A stretch of 64,000 nt of DNA, from contig RPFO01000667.1 of NCBI GenBank assembly GCA_009746045.1, positions 6,801,046 to 6,865,045 on the forward strand. Reading direction: 5' to 3'. Below, in pieces: positions 1-12,997 of the stretch. The position numbers were made by a program, and so were the translations under genes. Position 1 is the first letter of the stretch. Each line of letters starts with the position of its first letter. The DNA is from Mesostigma viride (Eukaryota; Streptophyta; Mesostigmatophyceae; Mesostigmatales; Mesostigmataceae). The notes below the pieces were generated by a model. That model made no database searches, was not told the origin of the DNA, and saw only the letters and a list, made by a program, of their open reading frames with translations.

Positions 1-388
1 GAGATCCTGCAGCGCCACCATGCCCCGGCGCTTCGAGCGGCCGCGAGTTTTCCTTGAACACCCGGGCTATTGCTAGCAGCAGCCCCCGTGCATGCGCACG
101 CCGCATGCCCAAGCTGGCATCCGAATCCCTGAACAGCCTGACGCACTCCGCGGGCGCCTTGTTTCCCACCTCTAGTACAGAGAGGAACCATATCACCCGA
201 ATCCACGCCGCGACGTCCTCCGCGGATTGCCGGCACGGACGCGCATATCACGCGGCTGCGGGACCCGGCCACATGCACCTTCTCGCGCGTGGCGGTCAGC
301 CCCAAGTTGAAGTGCAAAAACTTGACTACCTGCTCCTCATACAGGCGTGCCAGCATGTCCAGCACAGATCCCCGAAAGGGTGTGGAAG
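1..388 (-). CDS. 3' exons of an unidentified protein gene, truncated by window edge
   Basis: Two minus-strand exons are seen. The first, 388-279, has a CTGCAG acceptor and an AAG|GTGCAT donor and reads ...RGSVLDMLARLYEEQ..., ending TATREK. The second, 169-1 and beyond, starts after CTAGAG in phase 0, reads VGNKAPAECVRLF and stays open to the edge. Both frames are free of stops, amphipathic in composition and phase-compatible with each other (phase 1 in, phase 0 between). I do not recognise the family. The upstream exon should end in phase 1, which does not fit the last exon of the ankyrin gene at 685-840, so I treat this as a separate gene lying downstream on the same strand. It could instead be an unresolved extension of that gene. 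Confidence 0.4.
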
Positions 389-585
389 CTGCAGTTGCCT
401 CGCCTCCTCACATATGTGAGCCTGGAGTACCGCCTCTACCACGGGCCTTACCGCACCCGCTATGGCGGCCGTCTGAGCACCACAGATCCGAATAGAGAAT
501 TGCCTACCGAACACCATGTGCAGTCCAAACCGTCAGGTCGAAGTATTCAGTTCGCCGCGGGCATGAACGGCTACTACAACAAAAT

Positions 586-590
586 TTACA
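586..590 (-). promoter_or_regulatory. TGTAA poly(A) signal candidate
   Basis: TGTAA on the minus strand, about 95 nt beyond the TAA of the ankyrin gene. TGTAA is the usual polyadenylation signal of green algae. A 5-mer occurs by chance often, so only its position supports the call. Confidence 0.35.
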
Positions 591-684
591 AGTTTGGCTC
601 CACTCGGGGCCAATATTTTGCAGCCTCGTCTCAGGAACCTCCGAACTCGCGTCCGAAAAGAGAATTGCCCATTTGTAGTTCCTC

Positions 685-3600
685 TTACTCAATGTCTTGA
701 GATGTCTCCAACTGTGATGCCACCTTGTCTCTGTCATCATATTTGGACTTGAAGGCAGCATGCAATTTGCCTGATGCCTCCCTCAATACCGTGGCCGCAT
801 GAGCAGTCGAACGAGCATGGACGTTGCATTCTCCGGTTTCCTGAGAATGCAAGCAATAAGCAGCAGCAATGCCAGCATGACTTTTGAGAACGAACAAAGC
901 ACAAACGGAAGTTGGCAGGTACCTTCAATAGGGAGGCTAAGATAGCACTGACGGAACAGAACAGTTATCTAAAAGAAGACGACAGCTTATAAAATGGGAT
1001 GAAGTACACTGGGGCTAAAGTCAGCTTCACAGTGGGAAGTCCCGGATCGGCGCATTTTCAAGAGACTCCAATGATGATTCCACTGTTGACAGGGCTTAAG
1101 ATGATAATTCAATTCCAATTTGTAAAGAAACTAGTACCCCCGGTTGGATCCATACGAATTCGCCTATGTGAAAGGCAGTCTTTGCATGAGTTGCGTCTTA
1201 GTATGAAGTAAGCTTAATGTATGCGGATGAACACGAGCTGAACACCAGCTGAACAGGCCTGCTGCGCCCAGTGCCACTCTGCAACTAAGTGACCTTGCCC
1301 ATTGGCCCACTGGATCTTTCCCGGAAGAAAAACACCGGCATTCACAGAAGAATTAATGCTGCCATAACCAAAGCACGTTCACCAGCAGCCCGTTTGTTGC
1401 AGGGCCACTTCAGAACCCCAGCTTTGTTGATATACGGAATGTTGTTAGGGAAGCACGGCAAACATTTGGCCATACTGCTGGGATGATGCACGAGTAACAG
1501 GGAAAGGCAGAAGATCTCCAGACGCCTTGATATTGTTAATGCTTCTTTCAGCATAGGCGCTTGGTTGCCAGGCTCGTAATGAGGTCTGTCAAGGCAAGCC
1601 ATACATGAAATGCACCTATTTCCAACCCTGTGACTGAGGCCCTAGTTACACCAAAGCTTCGTCGTAGTGGTATATGCATGGAAAGCTTGTAAAGCGCTAG
1701 AATGGTGGAGAGGCTTACTGACTTCTGCTGCATGGGAAACATGGAAGTACACATCGAGGCCGTGAAGGCAGGTAAAGCTACCAGAAAAGTACCAGAAAAC
1801 TCGGCGAGCTTATGTTGTTTTTGCCAACGGCAGAAAAGGCTTTTTATAAGTAGGCTCTCCAATTGCAATGTCAGTTGCTAGGCATACCCCTCTTCTGTGC
1901 ATGCCGCACCATCCAATACAGGCATTCAAAACAAAACACAAACTCATGCAGATACGGCAGGCACCACTTGGTATAGTGTGAATAAAGAACCAACCTTGGC
2001 CTAATTACGTGCGCCGCTCCTGGCCAGCCTGGAGGTACGGAACACCTTGGCTGAAGACGATCGCAAAGCGATGCGATGATGGATCCTGGGAGCAGCAGCC
2101 ACAAAACTCCCAGTGAAGGCCACGCAGCATAGGGAAAAATGTCATTACTTGCGGGCCTTGAGAGTTGAATGGCTCCATCACAGCAAGGTACATGCGGACA
2201 CTCACCCAGCTTGATAGTCATCCATGCACACCCTTATCACGATGAAAACCAAAGGCAACGCTGGGCCCTTCAACACTCACGTCACAACAAAACAAAGCCA
2301 ATGAGACACAAACAGAAAAGGTTCATCATTACCACTCTCAAGATATCGCATGCCCACGAACCTTATCCACAGCGTTGACATCAGCACCTCGCTCGATGAG
2401 GAACTGAATAATGTCTAGGTTGCCAAACTGCTTCGAAAGGACCAACAGCGTGTTCCCAACCTGCGCCAGGAATACAAGTTAAGGGTTGGGGGAAATAGGA
2501 GGCATTCCCCCAGAAAGCAAAGAAAGAATATTAACTTGCCGCACCAACATATAAATGGGGTAAAGCACATGTCACAAGGAAACAAAAATGCTAGAGTGAA
2601 CTACAGGCTGATGCGGATGGCAGAAGCAGTGTGCACGAACAACAACCCATGAGCCGAGATGGAAGAACCATTCAAGGCGTTTGATCTTGCGTGAATCCAT
2701 GTTGGTTGGCAGCCCAAACAGTGCGTGACCACCTCGGGAAGAACGAAGGTTTGACAATCACAGAGTCACTTGTCCGCTGAGCCGCCAAGTGTTCCCTTCC
2801 CATCCAACAAATAGAAAAGAAGATCAAGCAACGCATTCTGTGAATTTGAATAGCTCATTTTGAATGAGATGTAAAAAGCACGGTCGTGACACTGCCTTGA
2901 TTATACACCCATTAGAGCCTGGTTCCCCATGCCCTCAATGTGATTAGCCACTACAGCACTTACGACATTACTGGCATGCCCACCAGATTTAGTACAGACC
3001 TTGTCTTTGGCACTGGCATAAGCGCCGTCCGTGACCAAGTCGCGAATAAGGTAGACAAAATCTCGTGGTGTCTCAATGACCAGCGGCACACTCTGAAGCT
3101 GCACACAACATCATGACCAGCAGAAATAGGACCCAAGATCACACAGAATTTATAACATGTTTTACAAAAAACGTGTTATTTGTGATGTGACAAACAAAAA
3201 TGAACCTTGAATTGAGATCGGTTGTGAGAGGATCCTAGAAATAAGGTGTTCTAAACACAGAAAGGAAAAGGCCTAGAACAAGCTATAGCGAACGTAGTGG
3301 TATGCCTCCAGACGTTGGTGCATTGTAGGCTTGACTTCCCCCTCCCATCATTTTCTTCCCAACCTTCTACAGAGAAGAGGATTTATCCTCTATCTCCATG
3401 AATTTATTAGTACAGACACGTACCAGACACAGCAGGTTGGATTTATAACCTCCTACAGATGGATTTCTTATTACAGGAAGAGGATTTATCCTCTATCTTT
3501 ATGGATTCGGATTCAGACGCTTTTTGCGATTCCCGGTTACATCCAAAGGCCCATTAGAAATTATACAGAATAATCCAAATCCTAAAGATCCTGAAGTACT

Positions 3601-6600
3601 TGAAAAATGCTTTCAGATTAATGTTCCCTTCCTTTCAGACATGCACTTGGACATGTAATGGAAAACTATCAAAGCCAAATAAGCATGATTGGTAAGCAAA
3701 AGGCTCATACTTAGCTGCACAACGTGCATACACCCTGCTGGAGTCAGTGATGCTCTCATTGCAACTAAGAACCATGACACCAAGACATTATCCCCGTATT
3801 GCAAGCAATACTAGCATGCCAAGATGCTGACTTACATGGGCACCATCACCAACTGCAGTTTCATGTGACACTGACCTGCTCCCTGGCAGTGATGTCCACA
3901 GCCCCCCAAAAGGTGAGGTGCTCAGCGAATCTTTGGAGGCCCCACTCCGCCACGCTGCTCAATGGAGTATGCCCAAACTGCACGACGCATTGCGAAGAAC
4001 GACCTGTAAAAGACCAAAAAATTAGCCTCTAAATGAAAACAGAGTTGCTTTGCTTGGAGGGTACTGTCACCGGGCCACGCACAGGTCACGAGGACACGCT
4101 CCTAGAAAGCCTGGCCGTGGAAAGCTCTGTACGGAAAGCGGTCTGACAGCTACACCCTATACAATTAAGGGTGCAAATCCACATCGGGGCATCAGCGGAA
4201 AGAAAGGCCACGGAATTGGTAGTAAGCCTAGTCAGTTTTCTATTTACCCGCTGCTGGTGTAAGACAAGATAGGTTGGGAAGGATGGAAGCAAAAGGAGTG
4301 AGAGGAGACATGGGCAATTCTGAATGATGAGGTAAGAGTGCATCGAGGTCAGATCTGCCAAGGAAACGTAGATGTTGCCAACTAGGGTGGGAAACAGCAG
4401 CATGCCAGGAACGCATTTCCAAAGCTTCGCATGGCCTATGGAGTCTCCTACACTAGTCCATGTTGCACCCTTTGATATCACAGTACAATCAACTCGGCCG
4501 CGATCCCATCATATCATCCTCAAGTGAAGGTATGCTCCACAGTGGGTGGGTGGTTCTAGGAGGATCGGGCAAGGAGCACCAATCCGAAAGCAAATTTGCC
4601 AGCCATGCCTACTAGGTTCGCCAGCCATGCCACTACCCCAGGAAAGGATATTAACTGGCTGTCCAGTCTCAGGGTCGGATGCCCAGGCTACAACAACTGT
4701 CTCTGGAGTGCATGTGTAGTACAGTATCTTCCCATAGGACATACATATTCATTGAGAATGATGAATTACGGCGGTGAGAGGGGCAGGCAGCATAAGGAAA
4801 CTAAACCCCGAAAAGAAGAGCCCTAAAGGACATATATGTGTATATAGGGCCACAGTTCCACCAACAGGGGCTTCATGACCAATGGCACCAAAACCGCACC
4901 TTGTCCTTGGCCTCCTTGTTGGCACTGCTCTCGACCAGCAGCTGGACAATGTCCAGGAGGCCCAGAATGGATGCCCAGTGCAGGGGGGTTTTGTTGCTCT
5001 GCACGAAACAGTCAAATGTAGCCCAGCAAGGCGGTTGCCAGGGTAAATGGGGAGATACGCCTGGCTAAGCAGTGGGGTAGTACCTTGGAAAACACAGTAT
5101 CGCTCAAGGTCAACAGCAAAGAGCGCGTTGGCAGCACATGCAACACAACATTGCTTGGTATGTCCCAACGGGAGAAACCGTACATTAAGAAAAAGTTACT
5201 TCCAAAGGCAGACAAACAGCCCTTGCCTGCAAAAAGAGAATACCACAACAAGCAGCTATCGCCGGCAAAATGGGAATGCCACGACACCAGTTCATGATCT
5301 GATACAAATTACTAAGGACACACCGGACCCTTTTATCCATTTCAAGGTCGCGCTGGCTTGTACGATTAGCTTTTGAAAAGGTCCAATGGCCGTTACCCAG
5401 TTTGGATACAGGGATTAGTTTCAGTTCATTCTACATTGGCTATCCCATGTGGACATAGTATCGGAACTATAAAGCAACATGTAAACGCATCAAAGGGGCC
5501 TTTATCCACCATGCCATGATATCCTGGAGATGACCACGTAAAGCACTGCAAAGCATAACTAATCACCAGCCAAGCAGAGAATAAGGCCAAAACGAGAGCG
5601 TAAGGCCATGATTCCTGGGTACTACCACAAAATTGACCAATAGGCCCAGTTGTCAACTGCGCAAAATAATCAAGGTGGTCCACTTAACAGGATTGCTGTT
5701 CTTGATGCAGATCTCAATAACAACAACGATAACAAGAGCAAGAGCAAGAGCAAGAGCAAGAGCAAGAGCAAGAGCAAGAGCAAGAGCAAGAGCAAGAGCA
5801 AGAGCAAGAGCAAGAGCAAGAGCAAGAGCAAGAGCGAGAGCGAGAGCGAGAGCGAGAGCGAGAGCGAGAGCGAGAGCGAGAGCGAGAGCGAGAGCGAGAG
5901 CGAGAGCGAGAGCGAGAGCGAGAGCGAGAGCGAGAGCGAGAGCGAGAGCGAGAGCGAGAGCGAGAGCGAGAGCGAGAGCGAGAGCGAGAGCGAGAGCGAG
6001 AGCGAGAGCGAGAGCGAGAGCGAGAGCGAGAGCGAGAGCGAGAGCGAGAGCGAGAGCGAGAGCGAGAGCGAGAGCGAGAGCGAGAGCGAGAGCGAGAGCG
6101 AGAGCGAGAGCGAGAGCGAGAGCGAGAGCGAGAGCGAGAGCGAGAGCGAGAGCGAGAGCGAGAGCGAGAGCGAGAGCGAGAGCGAGAGCGAGAGCGAGAG
6201 CGAGAGCGAGAGCGAGAGCGAGAGCGAGAGCGAGAGCGAGAGCGAGAGCGAGAGCGAGAGCGAGAGCGAGAGCGAGAGCGAGAGCGAGAGCGAGAGCGAG
6301 AGCGAGAGCGAGAGCGAGAGCGAGAGCGAGAGCGAGAGCGAGAGCGAGAGCGAGAGCGAGAGCGAGAGCGAGAGCGAGAGCGAGAGCGAGAGCGAGAGCG
6401 AGAGCGAGAGCGAGAGCGAGAGCGAGAGCGAGAGCGAGAGCGAGAGCGAGAGCGAGAGCGAGAGCGAGAGCGAGAGCGAGAGCGACAGCGAGAGCGAGAG
6501 CGAGAGCAAGAGCAAGAGCAAGAGCAAGAGCAAGAGCAAGAGCAAGAGCAAAAGCAAGAGCAAGAGCAAGAGCAAGAGCAAGAGCAAGAGCAAGAACAAG

Positions 6601-9600
6601 AACAAGAACATGCTAAGGAGGCGAACGCTGGGACAGGTTGATAAGGTCTGATCACATAGACCTGCCAGCTATGCATGGAAAGAGTGGATGGAACATGGCA
6701 ACTGCCAGGGAGGATAAAGCAAAAGTGGGAGTGGCCAGCAAGACGACCTTCCTTAGAATATAAAGTAACAGTACTGCTTATTTTTAGTTGATTGACGCAT
6801 GTCGCTGCGCCATGCGGTTGCCAATAAAAAAAGCCTCTTTAGGACGAGACGAAGGACGACCAGTCACAACAACAATCAAATCCTGAAATGGTAAAAGCTA
6901 TTACTACAATGATGTACAAGAAATTGTCCCGATGTAACTTGAGCAAAAGGAGAGGTACAGAATGGACTGACCGAAAGCAATTTTAAGAAGTACGTTTACA
7001 ATGCTGCCGATCCAGGAATGAATACATCCGCCGCCATCCAAGTTTAGTGCCTGAAACGCAGCCTCCAGGGAATGTTTGCATACCGGCATGTGAAGCATCA
7101 AGAACAAACGATTTGAGCATACACTCAGTGGCACGGGCGGAGATCTCACATTGAAGTCCTCGGCCTCCTTGTCGACGCCATTCTCAACCAGCAGACGAAC
7201 GATGTCCAGATGACCAAGTTGTGACGCGAGATGCAAGGGAGTTTCCTCTCTCTGCATGGAAAGCAGCCAAACACGGACCAGCAAGGTAGGCAGCGAATGG
7301 GGAGATATCAGATACAGATGTCTGAACGAAGTGATATTATTAGAAGAGACAAAGCAAGGCAATGTGGATCAACTTCCACAGCTGCCAAAGATTGTTAGGC
7401 CTGAACCAGTAACCAACACAAACTGGAAACTCAATATACCTAGTTTGCATATGACAGCTGCCTAGTTAACGACTTTCTAAAATTGTACTAATATAAGGAA
7501 ATCCTTAGGGCAATGACAAACCAAGTCAATATCCTCAAGCCCGATGTCGTCCATTTCCCGAATGCCTATAGTAACATGATCATAATTGTACCAGTGTAGA
7601 GTAACCAAGTGGCTTAAACTGTGGTTACACACAAAACATCTTCTCCCCGAGATATAGCAACAAGATGCATGCCCAATTTCAAGTAGAGTGAGTAGGAACG
7701 ATGAAGACAACCCTGCAGCAACACACCTTGTTTCGGGCATCCCGGTTGGCGCCGCTCGCCAACAGAAATCTACCCACATCCGAGCAACCCATCCGACATG
7801 CGCTGTGGAGTGCAGTGTTCCCATCCTGCATTATGCCATGATCAGCATCATGCCACCAGCCCACCATGCACCGCACAGCAATAGGTAATGTGAAACTCCC
7901 AAGCAGACCTGCAGTTCCCAAATCATGCACCCACAGCTGACATGATGTCTGGAGTCTCATGAGTCATGCCTAATGTGCTAACGTTACTGCCAGGTCAAGA
8001 GTTTCGCGCCTACCAACAATGTCACGCTCCCATGACGGAGTGATAAATGCAGGTTTACATGATGCTTTGCCTTACGGTTTCGATGTTCTAGACATGATTC
8101 CACAACTGGGCCTGGCCAGCCACATTGCACGTGCTGAAAAGCTGTTGACATAACAGATAGATTCGCTGGCACATAGCCCACCCAGCCAGGCCAATTTGCC
8201 CTCATATGGCAGGACACTGGACGTGGGCGTAGGGGACGGCCGCTTGTACATGAACATGGGGCACATAAGCTTTGCCATGACATGAGCAGCCAGGAGGGTG
8301 ACCATGGGGTAATATTGAAAATACCTTACCTGTCATTCATCTAACGGCAGATAACTAAACATTGCAAGGACCACCACAAGGTACACTACACAGCCAAAAA
8401 ACTGAAAATGGTGGGGGCAACGCATGTAATGTGGGACAGTCGCCACAAGGCGCGGAGGACCGGGGGGCCCACCAGAATATGAGAAGACAGCTGCATTGTA
8501 CTAGGGTAGCTCCTTCCCACCTCCATCCCCACTCCCACCATCAAACTTGAGTGGATTTATTAAGGATCCATGCCCCAGGGCACCATGTAACGTGACTTTT
8601 CTTTCATTAATGACAAAGTGGCGCAGGAGCATCCAGCGCGACTCACTGGCAATCATTTCACAAGCATATCATAAAAATACTAAGCATATCAAATAAATTA
8701 TGCAAATGGAGATCGACAAATAGCAATCCTCTATCTATGCTATGGGTTGCAATAGAAACATCCACAACTTTCTTTTTTACTGCACTTGCTGCATACCCCA
8801 TACAATGCTCTATTCTACTTTTGGCCATGTATGTAAGCTGGTACAGCCTCCTCACCTCATCCCTTCTCTCCATCACCTCCTTCAGAACTGATTGGGCCTC
8901 CAACAGCTGACGGTCCAGCTTGGCAGCGATGGCTTGCTGGTCCAACAGCTGAGCCTTTTTCTCGGCCAGGTGCTTTTCTTTCGAAGCCATGGCACTTTCA
9001 GCTGTGGCTGCCCTGGCTTCAGACCGCTGCTGTTGCTGCTTCAAGGCGTTAGCCCTGGCTTGCAAGTCCTGTAGTTGCTGCTCCAGCTCACCAGCCCTCA
9101 CTTGCAAACGCTGCAGTTCCTGCTCCACCTCACCAGCCCTGGCCTGCGAACGCTGCAGCTGCTGCTCCAAGTCACCAGTCCTCACTTTCGAACGCTGCAA
9201 CTCCTGCTCCACCTCACCAGCCCTACCTAGCTGGTCTAACAGCTGACCTTCTCTCTCAGCTAAAGCCTCCACTTCGTCAGCCAAAGCCCTTTCGGCTGTG
9301 GCCGCCCTGGCTCGCGAGCGCAGCAGTTCATGCTCCAACCCATCAGCCCTTGCTTGCTGGTCCAGGAGCTGAGCCTCTACCACGACCAGAAGCTTTTCTT
9401 TCTCGGCCAAGGCAATTCCAGCTTTGCCTGCCCTTGCTTCCGAGTGCTGCAGGTCCCGCTCCAACCCAACAGCCCTGGCTTGCTGGTCCAAGAGCTGAGC
9501 CTGCATCAAGGCCATATCCTTTTCTTTCTGGGCCAACACCCCATCCACAGCTTCCCAATGCTGTTTTTCCACCAATGTCCGCTGCGCCTGGTACGCTTGG

Positions 9601-10195
9601 TATGGCGGCATTTTCCTCATCTTAAGCTGCGCCGTCAAGCCATAAGCTCTCGCGTCAACCTTCTTATCATGGGAAGAGTCATGAAGCATCACAAGCTGGA
9701 TTCAGTTTTATTCAATGCAAGAGCGAATAGCAATGGCAGCAACGCAGGAAGGCACACAGGCCAGCAAAAAAGGTAAAAAATCGTGGTATATAGAGTGCGG
9801 GTTGGGAGTGTTGACTGCAGCAGTGCTAGTATTAACTGAGTGGCCGGGCCTGGTGGTACAACAACGTAATAACATTGGTAAAAAATATGTGTAGGTATGA
9901 ATCAGACCCTATTATTATCCATGAGTTCCCATCATTGTTTGCAAAATGACCGACAGCACCAGAGCCCTGGATTTGCCCATTCCAATGCTGTGATGAAGAC
10001 TGCGCTGGCTGGCCCCACAATTGTGATGCTACAAGAGATAAGACTAAATCTCTTGTGTACTAAATTCAGCGCAGAAAGATCGCATAAACAGAGTTTACTG
10101 CTTCCGCGCAGACATCATTATAATGAGAATGGCACTATGGATACGTTTACAAGATAACAGCTCACCTGATCGCATGGCGGTAAACTGCTCTCCAT
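685..10195 (-). CDS. Coiled-coil / ankyrin-repeat protein, one repeat per exon
   Basis: Proposed exons, 5' to 3': 10195-10166, 9695-8856, 7825-7727, 7251-7150, 4998-4900, 3977-3876, 3098-3000, 2460-2362, 840-685. All junctions are phase 0 and the sum is 1,626 nt (541 residues plus stop). Exon 1 is ATG plus nine codons ending CAG|GTGAGC. Exon 2 (280 codons) is a long heptad-like coiled coil with a repeating AQLLDQQARA / LQRSQARAGEVEQ pattern. Exons 3-8 each encode one ankyrin repeat of 33 or 34 residues, for example DGNTALHSACRMGCSDVGRF and the TPLHWAS/LDIVQLLVE exon at 4998-4900; the later repeats are degenerate. The last exon ends at TAA (685-687), with a TGTAA at about 586-590. The family is a protein-interaction scaffold, and no enzymatic domain is visible. 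Exons may be missing in 840-2362 and 7826-8855. The ankyrin calls are strong; the first and last exons are inferred from phase and splice consensus. Confidence 0.7.
5733..6611. repeat. GAGCRA hexanucleotide satellite (about 870 bp)
   Basis: Perfect 6-bp array in an intron of the ankyrin gene (between exons 7150 and 4998). It has a block structure: GAGCAA units at about 5733-5835, more than 100 GAGCGA units to about 6505 with one GACAGC variant near 6481, then GAGCAA units again, ending in AACAAG. On the gene's coding strand it is purely pyrimidine/G-poor (CTCTCG/CTCTTG). It is open in several frames (SE, RA, LS dipeptides), but these are by-products of the period and not genes. Confidence 0.97.
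8856..9695 (-). other. Single-exon coiled-coil domain with internal 7- and 11-residue duplication
   Basis: Exon 2 of the ankyrin gene. The protein is Ala/Glu/Gln/Arg/Leu-rich with no proline after its first ~25 residues. Blocks such as LLDQQARA.GLE and LQRSQARAGEVEQELQR recur, showing growth by internal duplication. The 5' border is CCAG|CTTGTG and the 3' border is GATGAG|GTGAGG; both keep phase 0. The reading frame stays open past the donor to 8658, but composition changes and the coiled coil ends, so the donor is preferred. Confidence 0.65.
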
Positions 10196-10805
10196 TGTAA
10201 TCGGCCGCCGGACTTCCGTTAAAAAACTTTCAGCAAACCCTTCGGTTCCTCAAGTCCTGCAGAGCTCTGAGAATGGGCCGGAAACCAGAACAACGCGGCT
10301 AGGTCAACCTCGTTTGACAGGCTCGGTTACCGGCGCATATCGACTAGGCGCCAGTATACGGACAAATTACAAACTAGTGGCGGCGTTGGAAGATAGAAAA
10401 TTGTTGAAGACACAATAAAGCATCCGAACCAATCTAAATAGGATGATTTCGGCCAACCGGTGGCAGAGAATTGTAGTCAATGCGGCATATATGCAAGCTT
10501 ATCAAGGTCCTTGCTTCAAGGAGAGGGATCGATCGATCGAGGCACGCGCGCGCGCGGTACGTATACGTACGTTAAAACGCCAATTAAGCTAGTAACTGGC
10601 ACATCTGTTAGCATCTCGTCATACAACTCCAGCCGGCTAGAAAGGAACCTTTCAATCTACAGCATACGTTGCTCAGCATGCTTATGGCCTGTAGTGCAGA
10701 CATTCCGAAATTCTCCATGGTAATCAGCTGACGTTATCGGCTTATCGCCGGGACCTTCTGACGTTACCTAATTAGGTACGCGCAAGCTCGCGAACAGCGC
10801 CGCGA

Positions 10806-10852
10806 GCGCTGGCGTTAAATAAATTGCCTGGCAATTTATCTAACGCCAGCGC
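10806..10852. repeat. 23-bp inverted repeat (hairpin)
   Basis: Arm 10806-10828 (GCGCTGGCGTTAAATAAATT then GCC) pairs with 10830-10852 with a single mismatch and a one-base spacer. It lies about 0.6 kb upstream of the ankyrin gene start. It could be a MITE-like remnant or a cruciform-forming site; no target duplication was identified. Confidence 0.8.
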
Positions 10853-12801
10853 GGGCCTGTCTCAACCTCTATTTCACGTGGTTGCTCGGTACGTAAATAA
10901 AATGATTGTTCATGGGCCACCGCATTCAGCTTGCTTGCACCTTGCGATTGCATGTGACAGGTGATGACCGGTGTCAAGGATTTGACAGGATGTGACAGGT
11001 CCCGTTCGCGCGGGACGGGATGCCTACAGTACTGCATGGGTATTGTGTTCCTCGTGACGCCGCGTGGAGCAAGTTACAAATGGGAATGGGTACGGCAGGT
11101 AGAAAAAAAAACTGCTCCGTGAAGTCTACTGTATTGAAGTGGACCAGGCCACCGGGGACGCAGGACGAATCTGGCCGATGGCCGATGGCAGAAAATCATG
11201 GTGTCGGTGACGGCACGCTCAGGCAGGTCGACGGGGTCTTCATTCTTCATTCACGAAGACTTTTACCCCCCTGACATTTTGACCCCCCCTAGACTTTTTA
11301 ACCCCTTAATAAGTCGTCGCACTATAAAAATCATTTTAGTATGATTTGAAGGAATTCTGTGCAACTTGCTTTGCGCAAAAGACGAGCATGGGAGCAGCGG
11401 CGGCCCGCACAAGGCGTACCGTCATGCAGTGTCCATGATAGCAGTTCCGGCACGTTTATGGGAGGCACAAATGGTAAAGAAGCAGGCCGCTTACGATCCT
11501 TGTATTCAATCGGGCTGGACGTAGAGTAAATGCGTTACGATTACCGTTTTCATCTGCGTCGGATGCAATGCGGTACGATTAGCGCTGCTATGAACCACTA
11601 ACAGTAGCCTAGAATAGACTAACAGTTGATTGCTGTGCTAGACGAAGAGCATGCGTGAGCAGGGCGGTAGCGGCGTAGCTGGCTTGGTACGGAGTTCCAG
11701 TCAGCAGGGGGATACCTAACGCACGCATGCAGCGAGTTTCCCATGTCGCTACTCCCAATAAGTCCACCCATGGTGTATCTGGATGAATGACGGACGTTGA
11801 CGCCTGGTGGAACGCTAACGGTTTGCTTGAATCTACCTGTGCGCCCTCGGCATTTAACAAAATATCGTTTTGTCCTGTACGGCTTGCGACAGACGAAAGG
11901 ACGCCCAACCCAATCCTCCCGGATAAGTGAGCAACCAGAGGCTGGCACTAGTTAGCATCCATTATCTATTGTTGTCGCCACAGAACCGAGGAATACCTAT
12001 TAGAAGGCTATATTACAGAAGTAATTTCACTAGAAGGCTATAGAACAGTAGAACTGTGCGCAGTGGAGAGTCAGTGGAGGGCTCCTGTTATACAAGGTGC
12101 CAGATGACGCGGTTGACCTTTGGCGCCATCAGGGCCCACATGAGACCTGAGACAACCAGCATATGCAGGCCCACATGTGTGCACCTCTTGTTCTACTCAA
12201 TGCATAAGCCCGACCAACTGCATGCATGGGATCACATGCATTGGTGCGGATAACATTTTTTTGAATCAGCAGATGTCGTGTTAGTAACATACCTCGAGAT
12301 CGCAGTACTGGGTAATGCTCCTCCAGCGTCCCGTGGCTGTACGTTTTTTTGCGCAGTCCAGCAGGATGTGGTGGATATGTCGATGTTGCTGGCCCAGCAC
12401 CTCTATGCAGTATCCGTTTTAATAAAAGCATGTGACTGCGTCAGGTATTCGTGCCTGACCTAAGAAAATAACTGAAAGCGGCAATTTCCTAGGGGCTGCT
12501 TCCCCAAAGGAGTTGTGAGAACCCTAGCGACACCTCCATTTTTGTACTGAATCATACTCTCTGCCACACCACAATGAGGCCCCGCGTTAGATATAGAAGC
12601 GCAGGTGCAATATTTTCTGGAGCCAGACCATCCAAAGCATGCATTCATCTATATTTGTACGTAGCATGAAGGGCCATTGGTACTTGCGGCCAGACTGCAT
12701 AGCCGTGCAGTAGCAATAGGGATCACACAATCTTGAGTGGGACACCATTCTTAGTGGGACCCTACTAGGACCTAGCAAGACAGTTAAAAGTTCATTAGAT
12801 C

Positions 12802-12997
12802 TAATTAAGTAATTAATTAAAATCATAGCTCCGTGGGGAGCATATGTAACACATAGCCCTGAGAAAGGGGCATCTATGGGTTTGTAATACAATCAGGGCG
12901 ACAACCTGCAGGTGTAGGATGTACAACTATTACCTGCTCTGGGTGCACAAGGTGCACCTGCACCGCCATGATGGTTCATGCCTCCTAAACAAGCACA
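12802..12997 (-). mobile_element. 5'-truncated SINE-like element with 8-bp target-site duplication
   Basis: It is flanked by ATTAGATC at 12794-12801 and 12998-13005. Read on the minus strand it ends in a TTAATTAATTA-type tail, like the LINE in this window. Its body is about 90% identical by eye to 48470-48647. It has no coding capacity. Shared tail chemistry and a short target duplication suggest mobilisation by the LINE machinery (inference). Copies at 48.45 and 50.7 kb extend further at the 5' side, so this one is truncated. Confidence 0.7.

Noticed and set aside
5633-6676. Open frames of 310-330 codons through the GAGCRA array
   Set aside because: Open only because a 6-bp period without stops is open in all matching frames; the array lies in an intron of the ankyrin gene.
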